DNA of 64,000 bases from Anolis sagrei (Eukaryota; Chordata; Lepidosauria; Squamata; Anolidae). Below are positions 1 to 11,063 of this stretch, piece by piece. Made by a program: the position numbers and the translations under genes. The notes under the pieces were generated by a model. That model saw only the letters and a program-made list of their open reading frames with translations. It ran no database searches and was not told the origin of the DNA. Positions within the stretch are counted from its first letter, which is position 1; every line of letters starts with the position of its first letter. Location: the NCBI RefSeq assembly GCF_037176765.1, contig NC_090023.1, forward strand, positions 99,867,366-99,931,365, written 5' to 3'.

Positions 1-174
1 GATCCAATCTAACTTTAGAGACAGAAGTTCTGTGGAAATCTAGTCCCTATGTCTTGGCAGAATTTGTCTATCCACCACCCTCCTCACATCCCTAAGCATG
101 TAAGAGAGCTGAACATACATATTTTATGGATGAATTTATATGAAAATTCTAAATATTGTTTTTATCATTTTTAG

Positions 175-363
175 GCTATATTTGGAACAGAATAACTTCC
201 ATGAGACACTTGCTGCTGATGATGTTTGTGTGGATAGATCATCTGAATCAGTTACATGTCAAACATTTGAACTGACATTGAGGTCTTGTCTTTATCCTCA
301 CATAGACAAACAATATCTACAGTGTTGTGGGAATTTAATGCAAACTTTGAAGAAAGATTACAG
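175..363 (+). CDS. TUBGCP5: TUBGCP5 exon (first in window)
   Basis: Acceptor tttttag precedes the exon and donor cag|gtaaga follows. It encodes LYLEQNNFHETL through NLMQTLKKDY and ends two bases into an arginine codon. An upstream in-frame ATG at 140 lies in the intron and is not the start. Confidence 0.93.
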
Positions 364-3300
364 GTAAGAATTTAAATAGATGGTGTGATTTTAATAATTG
401 ATGCAATTGTTTAGATGTATTAATTCTTTGATTTTTAATGTAAATGCTTATTTAATTGTATGTTGCTTTTATGGCATTGAATTGTTGCCGATGTGTAAGG
501 CTGCTCTGAGTCCCCCTCAGGGTTGAGAAGGGTACAAATGAGGTAAATAATAAATAAATACATTGATACCAATGGCACATAGCCAATACTTACAAGCTTC
601 GTGGCCATTAGAGGGGACCTGGATTGAATTTCAGTATTCAGTGAAGGACATGTTCTCACTCAGAATAGAACCCAGACCTCTTTCCTGTGGTGGAAGAAAC
701 TTCCTTATAAGTTAGGGATGGATCTACACTGCTATATAATTCAGCTTGAATCTACATTATATGGTCAATGTAGACCCATATAATTCAGTTCCAAACTGTA
801 AATCCAGCATTTGACTGTTATTGTTACAATGTTAGGAGTTAGGAGAAGGAAATCGATAACAGGCTCCAATCCTTGTCTATGATATAAAAAAATAAAGAAT
901 GTATTTTCCCAGAAATATGATGGAAGGAAATCTGCTGACAGTGAATTACTATATATATGTGCATTTGCATGGTTGATGTAACCATGCATGACTTTCATAG
1001 TTCATTTTAAAAAATAGGGGTTTCCCCCTAAATGTGTACTTATTGCAGAGAATAGCAGAAAAACCAGGCCTCCTGCGTTCAACTTCAGTGAGAACAGTTT
1101 TTTGTGTTTTAAAAAAGAAATAACTCATGTATATAATGAGTACTTTCATTTCTCCATTTGATATTTTAGTTTAGCAGAACAGTTTTAGTAATGTAAAGCC
1201 ATTTCTACATCCTTATGAGAGATGCCTAACTAGAAGCCAAGTGTCTTAATGTAATTGCTTAATTTATTTTTTTTATTTACTGTGTTGAATCAGACCATAC
1301 GCAATTATGTCATTTTTTAAAATTCCTGTCTCTATCTGCCTGGTTCCTATAGAAAAGTGTATTGGATCAGTGAAGGCTATTTCCGCATTCTGGTAAAAGA
1401 GTCACTCCTTCCTTTTCCTTCAGGCTTGTGCTGCCCAATAAATGTTATGCAAAGACACATTGCCTCTAGTACCTAGGCTTATATGAGTTAAATCTATTTG
1501 TTAATCACCATCAGAGTATACCAGTTGAATCAGTGGGAACTTGATAAGTCAGCTGTTTGGTAAATTCAATTGATTGGGACTAATAATTTGAATTTACCCC
1601 ACACACACACATACATCATAGCTAGTAGCCACAATATCCATATCCTTCATGAATTGTCTCATCCAGCTTTTAACTTTTTCAGATTTCAGCAGAGGGTTCA
1701 GTAGTTTAACTGTAAATACTACTTTTTAAATCTCTTGAATCTCCCACTATTCATCTTCATTGGATGACCTTGTGCTCTAATCTTATGAGAAATAAAGAAC
1801 AATGTACTTTTTCCACACACTGAAGTACTAAAATGTGCGGTGTAATAATATGAAGTATAAACATGTATTTCTTGCTTAGGCTGGTAGAGTACTTGCAAGC
1901 AATGAGAAACTTTTTCTTATTGGAGGCTGGAGATACTATGTATGATTTCTACACATCCATTTTTGATAAGATACGAGAGAAAGACACTTGGCAGAATGAA
2001 CCGTTTCTTAATGTCCAGCTCCAAGAAGCAGTTGGACAGCGCTATCCAGAGGACAGTTTGAGGTATGCTTTCAAATTGCATTTATAAGACCAGAGGCTAA
2101 AGTGGATGGAATCGGCCTTTTTATTCTATCTCCCCAACTCTATCATGCTTCAAAGAACTGTTCATTTTTGCCAGAGCGCTGAAGAGATTGCTTACGGTGG
2201 GATTTTGAAGTTAGGTTGAAGACTGCAGATGTGTATACCCGATGTACAGTACATTATTTGCAGGAAGGCTTTATTGTTTGTTCTGGGGAGTATCCACAGG
2301 GAATTGAATTAATACAGTTCAGTAGAAAGGTACTTTGAAGAAACAATTAGGGAGCAAGCTTGCTTTCTGCTGCCCTGGAGACTAGGACATGAAACAATGG
2401 TTTCAAACTACAGGAAAGGAGATTCCACCTGCAGATTAGGAAGAACTTCCTAACTGTGAGATCTGTTCAGCAGTGGAACCCTCTGCCCCAGAGTGTGGTG
2501 GAGTTTCCTTCTTTGGAAGCTTTTAAGCAGAGGCTGGGTGATCATCTGTCGGGGGTGCTTTGAATGCAATTTTCCTGCTTCTTGGCAGGGGGTTTGGACT
2601 GGATGGTCCACGAGATCTGTTCCAACTCTGTAATTACTAATCAGTGTATTCAAATTTGACTAGGACTCCCAAATGTAGCAAATTGGAGTTGAAAAAGTGC
2701 ACTAGCTCTGCATGTATTCACATAAGCATTAGGGCTATTGGTTCTAAGCAAAATGTAACAAAGATGCTCTGAAAGATAAAAGCAGTGAACATAATGATAT
2801 CAATATTAAGACATTTATGACTTAATTTGTGCAAACAAGTTCAACTTTGTTTTGAAAGTAAGCAGAGATATTTTATATCTTATTGCAATGTTTCCATTAG
2901 GAGTCGCCTACGGTAAATAAATAAATAAATAAATAATGGTAGCTAGGTTGATTTTATTGGTAATATTTTAAACATGTTGATTAGCTTTTGCAAAGCACAT
3001 TTTGGCCCCTAACATCTGTTTTTGTATGTAGGCTATCTATACTGTGTGAAAATATTGATATAGCAAAGAAGAAACTTCCTGTTCATACTTTGGATGGTTT
3101 AATACTGAGCTACAAGGTAAGACAAATTGAACTGAATTAAGATTGAAATAAAATAATGACTTCATGTTCAAATGTTAAGATAATATATAATCAAAATAAA
3201 CACATAAATGAATAATTGCATCACTGTGTTGCCCCCCCCCCCCCACTTTTAGGTCCCTTGGCCTGTGGATATAGTTATAAGTGTGGAATGTCAGAAAATC

Positions 3301-6300
3301 TATAATCAAGTGTTTCTTCTATTGCTACAAATAAAGTGGGCCAAGTATAGTCTGGATGTGCTAAGATTTCATGGTAAGATAATTCATGGGCATATTTATT
3401 TCTGTACAATTAAAAACGTAGCACTAAAGACTGCTGAGCTATTAAACTCACTGTTTGCAGGTTTTGGAAAATACATTTTTCTATGTGTTAGAATTCTTCC
3501 TTGCAGGGAGGAAAGAGGAACGGTGAAAAAAATTGAATGTAAAATCTGTGAAAGCAGGGGATGTGGGGAGAAGTAAGTGTTGTGGCAAATGTGCAGAGAA
3601 AGATTGATTAGAAAGAAAGATAAAAAGATCTTGCTGCTGGTACTTCCTATTTGGGGTTCAAGACAGCAACGTCCTTTTCTAGGGTAGGCCTTTGTTTTCC
3701 TGCTTCCTCTTTCAGATTTCAGCCTTCTCCATCCAGCATTCTGGATCTACTGATTATGATCCGTCCTCACTGAGTTATGCTCTTGTCTTCTTCCTTATAT
3801 GGAGATTTTGATACCTCTGCAAACCTTTGATTTTCCCTGTGTCTTCTGATAACCATGTAAATATGTGGTGCTATTTTGGTTTATAAGGAATCTATCCTTG
3901 GGAAATTAATTTGCTCTATAGGAAACTAGTGGTCCTCTTGATGTTGCTGGATTGAAACTATTCTGCAGTAACATTGCTCCTGGGTGTTTCACAGTAGAAA
4001 ATGATAAAAATCCAATTTAAAAATATGCTTATGAGTTTAATAGCCTGATCAAGAGCTGTTGGACAATGGAATATGCTGACTTGCTGGCTGGTGGGGGTCT
4101 CCTTTTCTGGAGGTTTTGAAGCAGAGTGTGGATGGCCATCCTTCGGGGGTGTTTTGATTGTGTTTTCCTGCATGTCAGGGGGTTGAACTGTATGGCCTGT
4201 GTGATCTCTTCCAACTCTATGATTCTATAAGTATTGTATATACACATCTCTCAATTTTATAAATAGTATATCATCTGCTTCGTAATAAAACTGTCCAGTT
4301 TTAAATTCTTGTTTACAGTTATTTTTAGTTCTACTAAAAAACATTCAGGCCTAAATACCTTAAAGCCTGCAGATCGCTTCCGGTATTGGAAGCTAAGTAG
4401 GATCAGCTCTGGTTAGTACTTGGATATCAGAGTGCCAACAAATACAAATACTTAGCTGTAGGCTACGTTTCAGAAGAATGAATGGGAAAACCACCTCTGA
4501 GTATTCTTTGCCCAAGAAAACCATATGAAATTCATGGGGTTACTATAGATCAATAGGCAACTTTAAGGCGCATGCACACGCGTGCACACACACACTTACG
4601 TTTTTATACAGGAAGTTAGGCCTAAAGATTTTGTCTTTTTCCATCAGGACAATTCTGCCCTCTGCTGTTTAAACAGTTTCTCAAGCTCAGTACATTTAAA
4701 GGAAATTGTCAAAATAATAGTAACATTGTAAGAATTTTAGGTTATATAGTCTTGCTCTTTCTCCTAACCTTTTATTATTTCCCCCTCTTTCTTAAGAACT
4801 AGTAAAAGCAGAAGAAAAAACTCAGAATGAAGGAGGAGCTATATTTGTACAAGAAGCACTCTCTCAGTTTGGGGCACAAACTGATCCCATTAAACAACAA
4901 ACTCATCGCATGTTCCTTTTGAGGATGAAGCTCATGCACTTTGTTAACAGCCTGCATAACTACATCATGACTAGGGTAAGTGATGTACAGTCATTTGCAA
5001 TCCATGTGATTTTCATCACTTTTAGTAATTCTGTAAGCTACAATAGGATGTGCGTGCACTATTTTCAGTAAGATTTACAAGTGGTTTACTTTTTCCAACA
5101 ATACAGAATGGCATCTGACATTGTGCAGATGTTTTTAATGTTCATTTCATGATAAATCTGATATTTCACTGGTAGGACTTTTGGAACTTACTGTCCTTCA
5201 CTTACATTATGCATCCCTGCCAATTATTCTATAAACAACCTTGGAGGATTTCCCAGCTTCCCTTAGCCAATTTTGAAACCTATTGGGGACTCTTAGAATC
5301 TTGGAGAAACATTTGACTGGAATTCTCTGTTCTGACAGCAGATGTCAATGATTTACTATTACCCTTTGTTGGGCAAAAAAGGGCTTCACTTATTGCTTAA
5401 CTTAACAGTCGGATTTGCTGCTAATGTTCACTTTCAGTTATTTAGGTTTTACTTTCAGCTATTTAGGTTTTAAATTAAACAATTCTGCTAAATTAAAATG
5501 CTTTGGGAGCATACAATTTATTTGTTATTGTTGCTAGAAATACAGTTTCCATATATTGTCATACAAGAAACCCTGTGCACAACATAATATATTTAGTATA
5601 TGGATCAGCTGGCTTTACTCTATATTTTGAACTGATCAACATGCCCCAGTTCCACATTTTGAGCTGTTTTAGATGCATCTTGGCAAATGAGACAAGGAAG
5701 TGAGAAATTTCTAATGCTTATTTTGCATATGTTAGCACTAAAATATTGTGATTTTGTAATTTAGTAAGGTTTGGAGGCTTACCAAAGGTGGTGATTGCCA
5801 CCATGATATTTCCAGTCTCCAATGATATTTCAGAGGTTTACTCTTACATATGGGCAATGTGGTATTATATTATCATGAGGGGGAAAAAACATTGAGTTCT
5901 AAAAATGATTTAATCTGTAGAGTGTATTGATTTCCTTGGATGTGGATTGTGGTCATTTACAAAACATATTTATCTGGTGTCTTCAGACGGGTAGTATTTT
6001 TTCCAATTAATTGATTTATTGTTTCTTGAATATGTTTATATAGATATAGATACATAGATAGAGATAGATGTATATGAAAATAGTCAATGTAATAATAAGT
6101 TTAAATGAGACCAATAATCAGTTTTACGCTCACATGCATATAGTTATATAAGACAGATGCTGGAAAAAATACATAAAATAAAGTACAGAAATTGGGTTCA
6201 GGCTGTTGAGCTCCATTTAAGAAAGGAAAATATTTATATAGACAGGCAGATAGATAATAAATATATATGAAAATAGTCGATATAACCATAATTTGATTGA

Positions 6301-9300
6301 TCCCAATGATCAGTTTTATGTTCACATGCATATAGTTATGTAAGGCAGATGCTGAAAAATAATAATATGAAAGTACTGAAATGGGGTTGAGGCTGTTGAG
6401 TTCCATGTAAGAAAGGAAAATGGAGTATAAATAATATATGTATATATTTATTGTACACACACACCTACATATTGTTGTTGATGTTATTAATGTGTTCAAC
6501 AGCTATTTGGGGCAAAACAGGTCAGTTACTAAGTCAGCTCCCCAATCCTTGTAATTTGGCAACTTTTCTGAATTGAAAGTTGCTGTTGTTGTTTTTGTTG
6601 TCCTCCTCCTCCTCCTCCTTCGGTTTCAAAGAGTTTTATTTCATTTTCACACTTTTATACCATTAGAGTAGGGAGAAAGGACAAGGAAATATAATAAATT
6701 GATTATGGAGTTTTGTTAGTAAGTTGGGTCTCTCCATTAGTCTACTGTACATACAAGAATGAGAAAGGGGAGGGTATTGTTATACATCTTCTATTTTTTA
6801 TAGCAGGTCAATTCAAAATGTCTTTTGCCTAAGAAAAACAAAAATAATTGGTTTTTTTCTTTAGTATTTTTAAGTCCATTTGACTTTCAGACTGGTAGTA
6901 TTATTGACCTGTTATATCAAAAAAATTAAAATGAAAATAAATGCAAAATCCATGTTTTCTGGTACCTTAAGGTGCCAAAAATGGAAAAGCACTATAGGTT
7001 TGTGTAGAAAATGAGATATCACTGAATGCAAAGTTTTTTTTTAATTATTATTGTTCATGTTGTCTCGTTTTTAAAGATTCTTCACAGCACGGGTTTGGAA
7101 TTTCAACATCAGGTAGAAGAAGCAAAAGATTTGGATCAACTAATAAAAATTCATTACAGATACCTTTCTACAATCCACGATCGCTGCCTATTGAGGGAAA
7201 AGGTGGGTCAGTGATCATATGTATTGTATATTTAGTTCATAAAGCAAATATCTGCATTACTTTAAATGTCTCTAGGATTTTTGATTGAGTGTGTTTGCAT
7301 ATGAGTAGATACAGATATATGAAAGAATCAGCATGATGTCGTGGCTGGGTGTTGGACATAGACACTAAGAGTCTGGGGTTCAAATTCTCAGTCAGTTGTA
7401 GAAACTCACTGGGTGATTTTAAGCTGTTCACACTCAGTAGCTTTCATCTGAATAAATGTTGCCAAGAAAACCTTAAAATATGATCACTATAAGTCAGAGT
7501 CATCTTGAAGGCACATAAGCAAATACAAATGTACTTATTACATGACAGATGGTCTACCATTTTGATTAAGCTTTATGAATAAAATGCCTAACCGTTGTGA
7601 CTCAGGTCCCAAAGATTGCCCAACACAGCAGATTAAGGGTTAACAAAAGTCTTTAATGAGTCTTTAACAAGCTAGCAGCACTTAAACAGCAATGCTACTT
7701 AGCAAAACAAAAGGACCTTCGTGCAGGTAAACAATAACAGAGATAAACCGGATTATCCCAGGACTCAGTTTCAGGAAAAAGGAAAGCTGGAGCAAAAACA
7801 AACAGTGGCAAAAGCGGAGTCAAACAGTCCTTGGTCGATAACGGAGACAGGCAACAAACAAAGTCTGGCAGGCAGATGACGTGGTCCAGAGACGTTCCAA
7901 AAACGGGCAAGACGAAGTCACTCACGTAGTTCCAATCCGAAGTCAAGGTACACGAAGACAAGATAGCTGGATTCCCAGGACCTAAATGGAGATTAGGCAG
8001 AACAAGACACCCGATACAACGCTTTGTCCTCTGCAAAGCTACACATCCCAGAACCCCCATTTTATTAGCAATCGCTATCGCTAGATTGATCCTCATCACT
8101 AGCATCTGGGTCATTTCCTTCAGCTGCTGGCTCGTTACTCCGCCATCTCTGCCAGCGTTGATCCAAACCAGGATCCTGCCAAGATGTACCTGCCTGCCAT
8201 GTATCTTGGAATCCCTCAAACTCGTCACTAGACGTGGGCTGTGTACATATGTCCTGAATTTCCCTAACCCGAGTCCAGTCCAATTCCTCCTCCATTTCCC
8301 CATTACTGGCTTCCAGTTCATCTGAACTGGAATTGTCAGCTGTATCTTTAAGCTGTTTACTCATAGTTTCTTCACCACTATCAGACTCACTGGCAACCTG
8401 CTTTACTCCCCGATAATCTAATTCCTCCAAATCCTCGGGTCCAAACCCTGCAAAATCTTCCATGTCGCTAGGTGCCAAAATGATATCCCGAATACGCTTC
8501 AGCTGACGCTGATCCAGCTCTGACTCAGCATCACTCCTCCTTCTCCTACAACCGGTAGTAGTTTCACTGCCAAGACGCTGAGCCTCAACACTAACTTTTC
8601 CTAAACCATATATGAACATTGGTTTCAGATTGCATGTTCTCACAAAAATCACGGTTCATATATGGCTTTGGAACTGCAGTAGCACAACTAATATTTTTGC
8701 TTTGTTTGTAAAATGTATATCCCTGAAGGGAAGAATGCTTTTGTAGTAATCTTCAAACAACCCCAGAAAATCAATTTCAAAAAAGTTATACGATTTGATT
8801 GTCCCAATTTAATAGGGATAGCTGTGAGTCCTGGCACCCATATTTTTCAAGTTTGCTACAATACCATGCAAATTGAATACAAAAAGAAGTGGTAAATTGG
8901 CCTAATTTTCCTGTGAAAGATGTTGTCTCCCAAGTCTGAAGAGGTGTTTTTGGCTAGAGTCCATTTTATGGCATATGAGATGCATACTAAAGGCCACAAG
9001 GGGCTTTTAAATGGCTTCATAATATCTGGATCCTTGCATTTGAATAGTGGTTTTGGATTAATCTTTTTATATGAAATGTGGAATGGGAATTAAAGGCCAC
9101 ATGGGAACTTTTAAAGGGCTGGATAATACCCTTGAGCCTTGTATTTGATATGCCTGATTTAGCAACATTGAAATGAATGTCCAGGAGCAGCAATTTTTTA
9201 GATAAAGCCATACAACCAATTAGTATGAGTAGGAAATTGGTGTGCACCTGGGAAAATATACATTTGAATCTCAAAATCAAAATGATCACAGCTGTTACTT

Positions 9301-10646
9301 TTGACATGTCATTTTCAGGTTAGTTTTGTGAAAGAAGCTATAATGAAAGTGCTGAACCTAGTACTGATGTTTGCAGAGCGTTGGCAAGCCGGATTGGGAG
9401 CTTGGAAGTAAGCACATGCAAATTCATTGTGCATTTTGGATGAATGTATCCAGATACCTGGGGCCCCACAGACTCATTTTTGTGTGCCTCCCAAAAATAG
9501 ATGGATGCCCAAATTGGCATTTTTTTTGTCCACAGACGGAAAATGCTGCTAGTTCCAGCCCTTTGGTGGCAATGCCCCCCCCCCCTCTCCCGGGCTCCCT
9601 TTCCTGTCATTTTTATGGCTATCGGGATGAAAATGGCCACACTTGGAGGATGCATCTGCCACTGCTGGCCCACCAAGTTTCATAATGCTTGGACCATCCC
9701 CTGATTTTAAGGAATTTATTTTCTTTCTAGAAATAAAATCTTTTAAAAATGCCTATTAAATTTTGGAATATGTGTTTTTAAATATTCTGAATTAATGTTT
9801 TAAGTGGATAGTGATTTAATATTTAAATTTTCTGGTATAACAGATTGGTTTAGCTATTTTATTAAAAGTACTGTATAGGTAATATATGGATCTCATGTCA
9901 AAAGCAAGATATTGGTCAAATAAAATTATGTGATGTTGGGAAAACATCTGGCTAGGTGGATGTGGCTGAATTGATGCCCCCGTTATTTGCCTACACTATT
10001 CCTCATTTGTTTTAAAAGCATAAATATATTCCAGATTTGTGTAGGAAAGCTACAGTTAAGTTGCTAAGTGATTCTGCCCTTCAAAATTAAACAGCATGCA
10101 ATATTGGAAAGGTATAGTTTTACTTTGTGAAATTTATTTTTGTGAGTATTGTCTGCTTAAATTATCTTCTACTATTCATAGGATGGAGTCTATAACTAAG
10201 ATGGAATCCGATTTTAAAAACTGCCATATGTTCCTTGTGACGGTATTGAACAAAGCAGTGTGTCGAGGCTCCTTCCCACATTGTGAGTTGTCAGAATGGA
10301 TATTTTAAAAATTAAATAATGAGATTTTAAACTTACAAATATGTTGTAATTTCTTAATGCCTTCAAACTAAGTTATTTTTTAAACATAATTACCAGTATT
10401 ATATCATGTGCAGTGAGAAGTATTTGGGTGTTTTAATAGGCAATTGTTAGAACGATGTGTAACTTCAGAAGATTATTGAAGAAATGGTATGAACTATTTG
10501 TGACATGTTTAGTTCACTAGCATTTTTTTTGTCTTTAGTTAATAAACACTTGACTTGTTTTCTTCTATAAATATTAACACCTTGTGTTTTGATTCACAGT
10601 GGAGTCCTTAGCCTTGTCGCTCATGGCTGGAATGGAACAAACTTAG
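175..10646 (+). CDS. TUBGCP5: TUBGCP5, 3' part (nine exons, C-terminal ~372 residues)
   Basis: Gamma-tubulin complex component 5 is a subunit of the gamma-tubulin ring complex, which nucleates microtubules at centrosomes. Exons read 175-363, 1880-2062, 3032-3116, 3253-3373, 4797-4975, 7077-7202, 9319-9407, 10182-10282 and 10600-10646. All are bounded by AG/GT, and the phases join without a break to the stop codon TAG. The translation matches the remembered human C-terminus closely, for example RLYLEQNNFHETLAADDVC, QEAVGQRYPEDS, FHQ-like GLEFQHQVEEAKDL, YLSTIHDRCLLREKV and the end SLMAGMEQT. This part corresponds to the C-terminal GCP fold (GRIP2) that contacts gamma-tubulin. The N-terminal ~650 residues lie upstream of the window. 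CYFIP1 follows on the same strand. Identification is very secure; exact ends assume the nearest good splice sites. Confidence 0.95.
364..1879. other. TUBGCP5 intron
   Basis: Apart from the LINE tail at 465-562 and a fragment of a palindromic MITE near 725-795, this stretch shows only AT-rich intronic sequence with a short CA run near 1600. Confidence 0.6.
465..562 (+). mobile_element. L2-type LINE 3' end
   Basis: It has the reptile L2-like 3' end: GCTGCTCTGAGTCCCCCTCA, then a GGTTGAGAAGG-type core and a TAAATAAATA tail. Only the extreme 3' end is present. Confidence 0.7.
1880..2062 (+). CDS. TUBGCP5: TUBGCP5 exon
   Basis: Acceptor cttag and donor ag|gtatgc. It encodes LVEYLQAMRNFFLLEAGD through VGQRYPEDSL. 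The phase completes the split arginine from the previous exon. Confidence 0.93.
2340..2640 (+). mobile_element. CR1 LINE 3' end
   Basis: The segment contains the CR1 3' landmarks in order: AGGAAGAACTTCCTAACTGT, a GTGGAACCCTCTGCC-type core, the glycine-rich GGCAGGGGG-GGACTGGATGG stretch and TTCCAACTCTGTAATTA. It is a 5'-truncated insertion in a TUBGCP5 intron. Confidence 0.8.
2888..2935 (+). repeat. (TAAA)n tail, probably an L2 relic
   Basis: GAGTCGCCTACGG is followed by about six TAAA units, the usual end of L2-like insertions elsewhere in this window. Confidence 0.5.
3032..3116 (+). CDS. TUBGCP5: TUBGCP5 exon
   Basis: Acceptor tgtag and donor aag|gtaaga. It encodes LSILCENIDIAKKKLPVHT and DGLILSYK. 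It is too short to stand out as an open frame, and was found by phase continuity and protein match. Confidence 0.9.
3253..3373 (+). CDS. TUBGCP5: TUBGCP5 exon
   Basis: It encodes VPWPVDIVISVECQKIYNQ and continues to KYSLDVLRFH, ending one base into the next codon at donor atg|gtaaga. The open frame runs on past 3373 into the intron, but the protein match ends there. The acceptor is preceded by a run of 13 C. Confidence 0.92.
4028..4232 (+). mobile_element. CR1 LINE 3' end
   Basis: A second, more diverged CR1 tail ends in CTCTTCCAACTCTATGATTC, the canonical CR1 terminus, just downstream of TUBGCP5 exon 3253-3373. Confidence 0.75.
4356..4578 (+). mobile_element. 5S rRNA-derived SINE
   Basis: The head resembles 5S rRNA: GGAAGCTAAGTAGGATCAG, then TCTGGTTAGTACTTGGAT, which is the internal promoter region of 5S genes. 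The tail (GGGAAAACCACCTCTGAGTA, CCAAGAAAACC, then a TCAATAGGCAACTTTAAGGC-type end) is the L2-like tail shared with the SINEs near 7320 and 32730. It belongs to the 5S-derived (SINE3) group such as AmnSINE or 5S-Sauria SINE; the exact family is not determined. A CA microsatellite follows. Confidence 0.75.
4797..4975 (+). CDS. TUBGCP5: TUBGCP5 exon
   Basis: Acceptor cttaag and donor agg|gtaagt. It encodes ELVKAEEKTQ, a variable stretch, then HRMFLLRMKLMHFVNSLHNY and IMTR. The first half is the least conserved part relative to the remembered human protein. Confidence 0.92.
4976..6070. other. TUBGCP5 intron, no recognised element
   Basis: AT-rich sequence. A 66-codon open frame at 5503-5703 has no recognisable similarity and no splice context, so I treat it as chance. 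Confidence 0.5.
6071..6440. repeat. Two-copy tandem repeat, ~193 bp unit
   Basis: The segment starting TATATGAAAATAGTC at 6071 recurs at 6264 with the same order of landmarks: GATCAGTTTTA, CACATGCATATAGTTAT, CAGATGCTG, GGCTGTTGAG and AAGAAAGGAAAAT. The unit also contains GATA and ATA simple repeats. The copies are roughly 80-85 percent alike by eye. The 132-codon minus-strand frame over both units is a by-product. Confidence 0.8.
7077..7202 (+). CDS. TUBGCP5: TUBGCP5 exon
   Basis: Acceptor ttaaag and donor aag|gtgggt. It encodes ILHSTGLEFQHQVEEAKDLD through TIHDRCLLREK, essentially identical to the human segment. Confidence 0.95.
7320..7530 (+). mobile_element. tRNA-type SINE with L2-like tail
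   Basis: GGGGTTCAAATTCTCAGTC resembles a pol III B box. It is followed by ACTCACTGGGTGA, TGCCAAGAAAACC and a final CATCTTGAAGGCACATAAGC. The tail is shared with the 5S-derived SINE at 4356. Confidence 0.6.
7596..8645 (-). mobile_element. LTR-like repeat containing an acidic open frame
   Basis: Read on the minus strand, the left end resembles the R-U5 end of an LTR: ATTAAAG followed after about 60 bases by a terminus ending ...GAGTCACA. The opposite end is not securely placed and no target duplication was found. It is probably a fossil solo LTR or another LTR-kin fragment of unknown family and age, inside a TUBGCP5 intron. Confidence 0.35.
8065..8652 (-). CDS. Acidic 195-codon open frame, unrecognised
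   Basis: An uninterrupted frame within the repeat at 7596-8645 encodes a very acidic, Ser/Asp/Glu-rich protein with a C-terminus ending SSDSDC. Two internal segments align with each other, ELDQRQLKRIRDI...P...F.GF and ELDWTRVREIQDI...P...F.GF, about 70 residues apart. I see no enzyme motif, signal peptide or membrane segment. It may be a gene-like part of a mobile element or chance coding bias in a repeat; I cannot name a family. Confidence 0.3.
   Translation of the reverse strand: MIFVRTCNLKPMFIYGLGKVSVEAQRLGSETTTGCRRRRSDAESELDQRQLKRIRDIILAPSDMEDFAGFGPEDLEELDYRGVKQVASESDSGEETMSKQLKDTADNSSSDELEASNGEMEEELDWTRVREIQDICTQPTSSDEFEGFQDTWQAGTSWQDPGLDQRWQRWRSNEPAAEGNDPDASDEDQSSDSDC
8646..9318. other. 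TUBGCP5 intron, no recognised element
   Basis: Plain intronic sequence up to the acceptor at 9317-9318. A short inverted repeat, CCATATATGAAC and GTTCATATATGG, lies just before it, with arms near 8608 and 8653. Confidence 0.4.
9319..9407 (+). CDS. TUBGCP5: TUBGCP5 exon
   Basis: Acceptor tttcag and donor aa|gtaagc. It encodes VSFVKEAIMKVLNLVLMFAE and RWQAGLGAW, ending in phase 2. Confidence 0.93.
10182..10282 (+). CDS. TUBGCP5: TUBGCP5 exon
   Basis: Acceptor catag and donor tt|gtgagt. It encodes MESITKMESDFKNCHMFLVT through VCRGSFPH. Confidence 0.94.
10600..10646 (+). CDS. TUBGCP5: TUBGCP5 terminal exon (coding part)
   Basis: Acceptor cacag. It encodes LESLALSLMAGMEQT and stops at TAG 10644-10646. 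This matches the human C-terminus LESLALSLMAGMEQS. Confidence 0.94.
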
Positions 10647-11063
10647 CAAAACAGAGATTTGTGTGAAACTACTGAAACTCCAGCAATATATTCTTTCCAG
10701 CATTGTGACAGTTCAGTACTTGAAGTATCTACTGAGATTTGCTTGCAGGATTTACTGAGGTTTTTCACATGGTTGCACATAATCGTACAGATATCTGTGC
10801 TCAAAGTCCTCTTGTAAATGAAATACTTAAAATCATGTATGTGTTCTGTATGTTAAATGTTAATTTGCCCTAAACAGGTCTATATTTTCCTCTGTGAGGA
10901 ACATGTGAAGAACAACCCATAAAATGAATGCTTAATACAAATTTTCATGTGCAGTGTCAGTCATTTATTGTTTTGATGAGGTGGACTAAGTTCACTTTTC
11001 CATTGTCCAAGACTATTGATAATTTATCTTCTATTCCCATTGCTATATTGTAGTTATAATAAA
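10647..11063 (+). other. TUBGCP5: TUBGCP5 3' untranslated region with candidate poly(A) signal
   Basis: AT-rich sequence follows the stop codon. The first canonical AATAAA on this strand is at 11058-11063. Later AATAAA motifs near 13625 and 13738 are also possible, so the true 3' end is not fixed by sequence alone. Confidence 0.5.

Noticed and set aside
4380-4450. A functional 5S rRNA gene
   Set aside because: Only the internal promoter region is similar. The 5' and 3' parts diverge and a SINE tail follows.
9338-9704. Opposed open frames of 67-112 codons overlapping a TUBGCP5 exon
   Set aside because: They overlap the true exon at 9319-9407 in other frames and run into intronic sequence with a C-rich patch.
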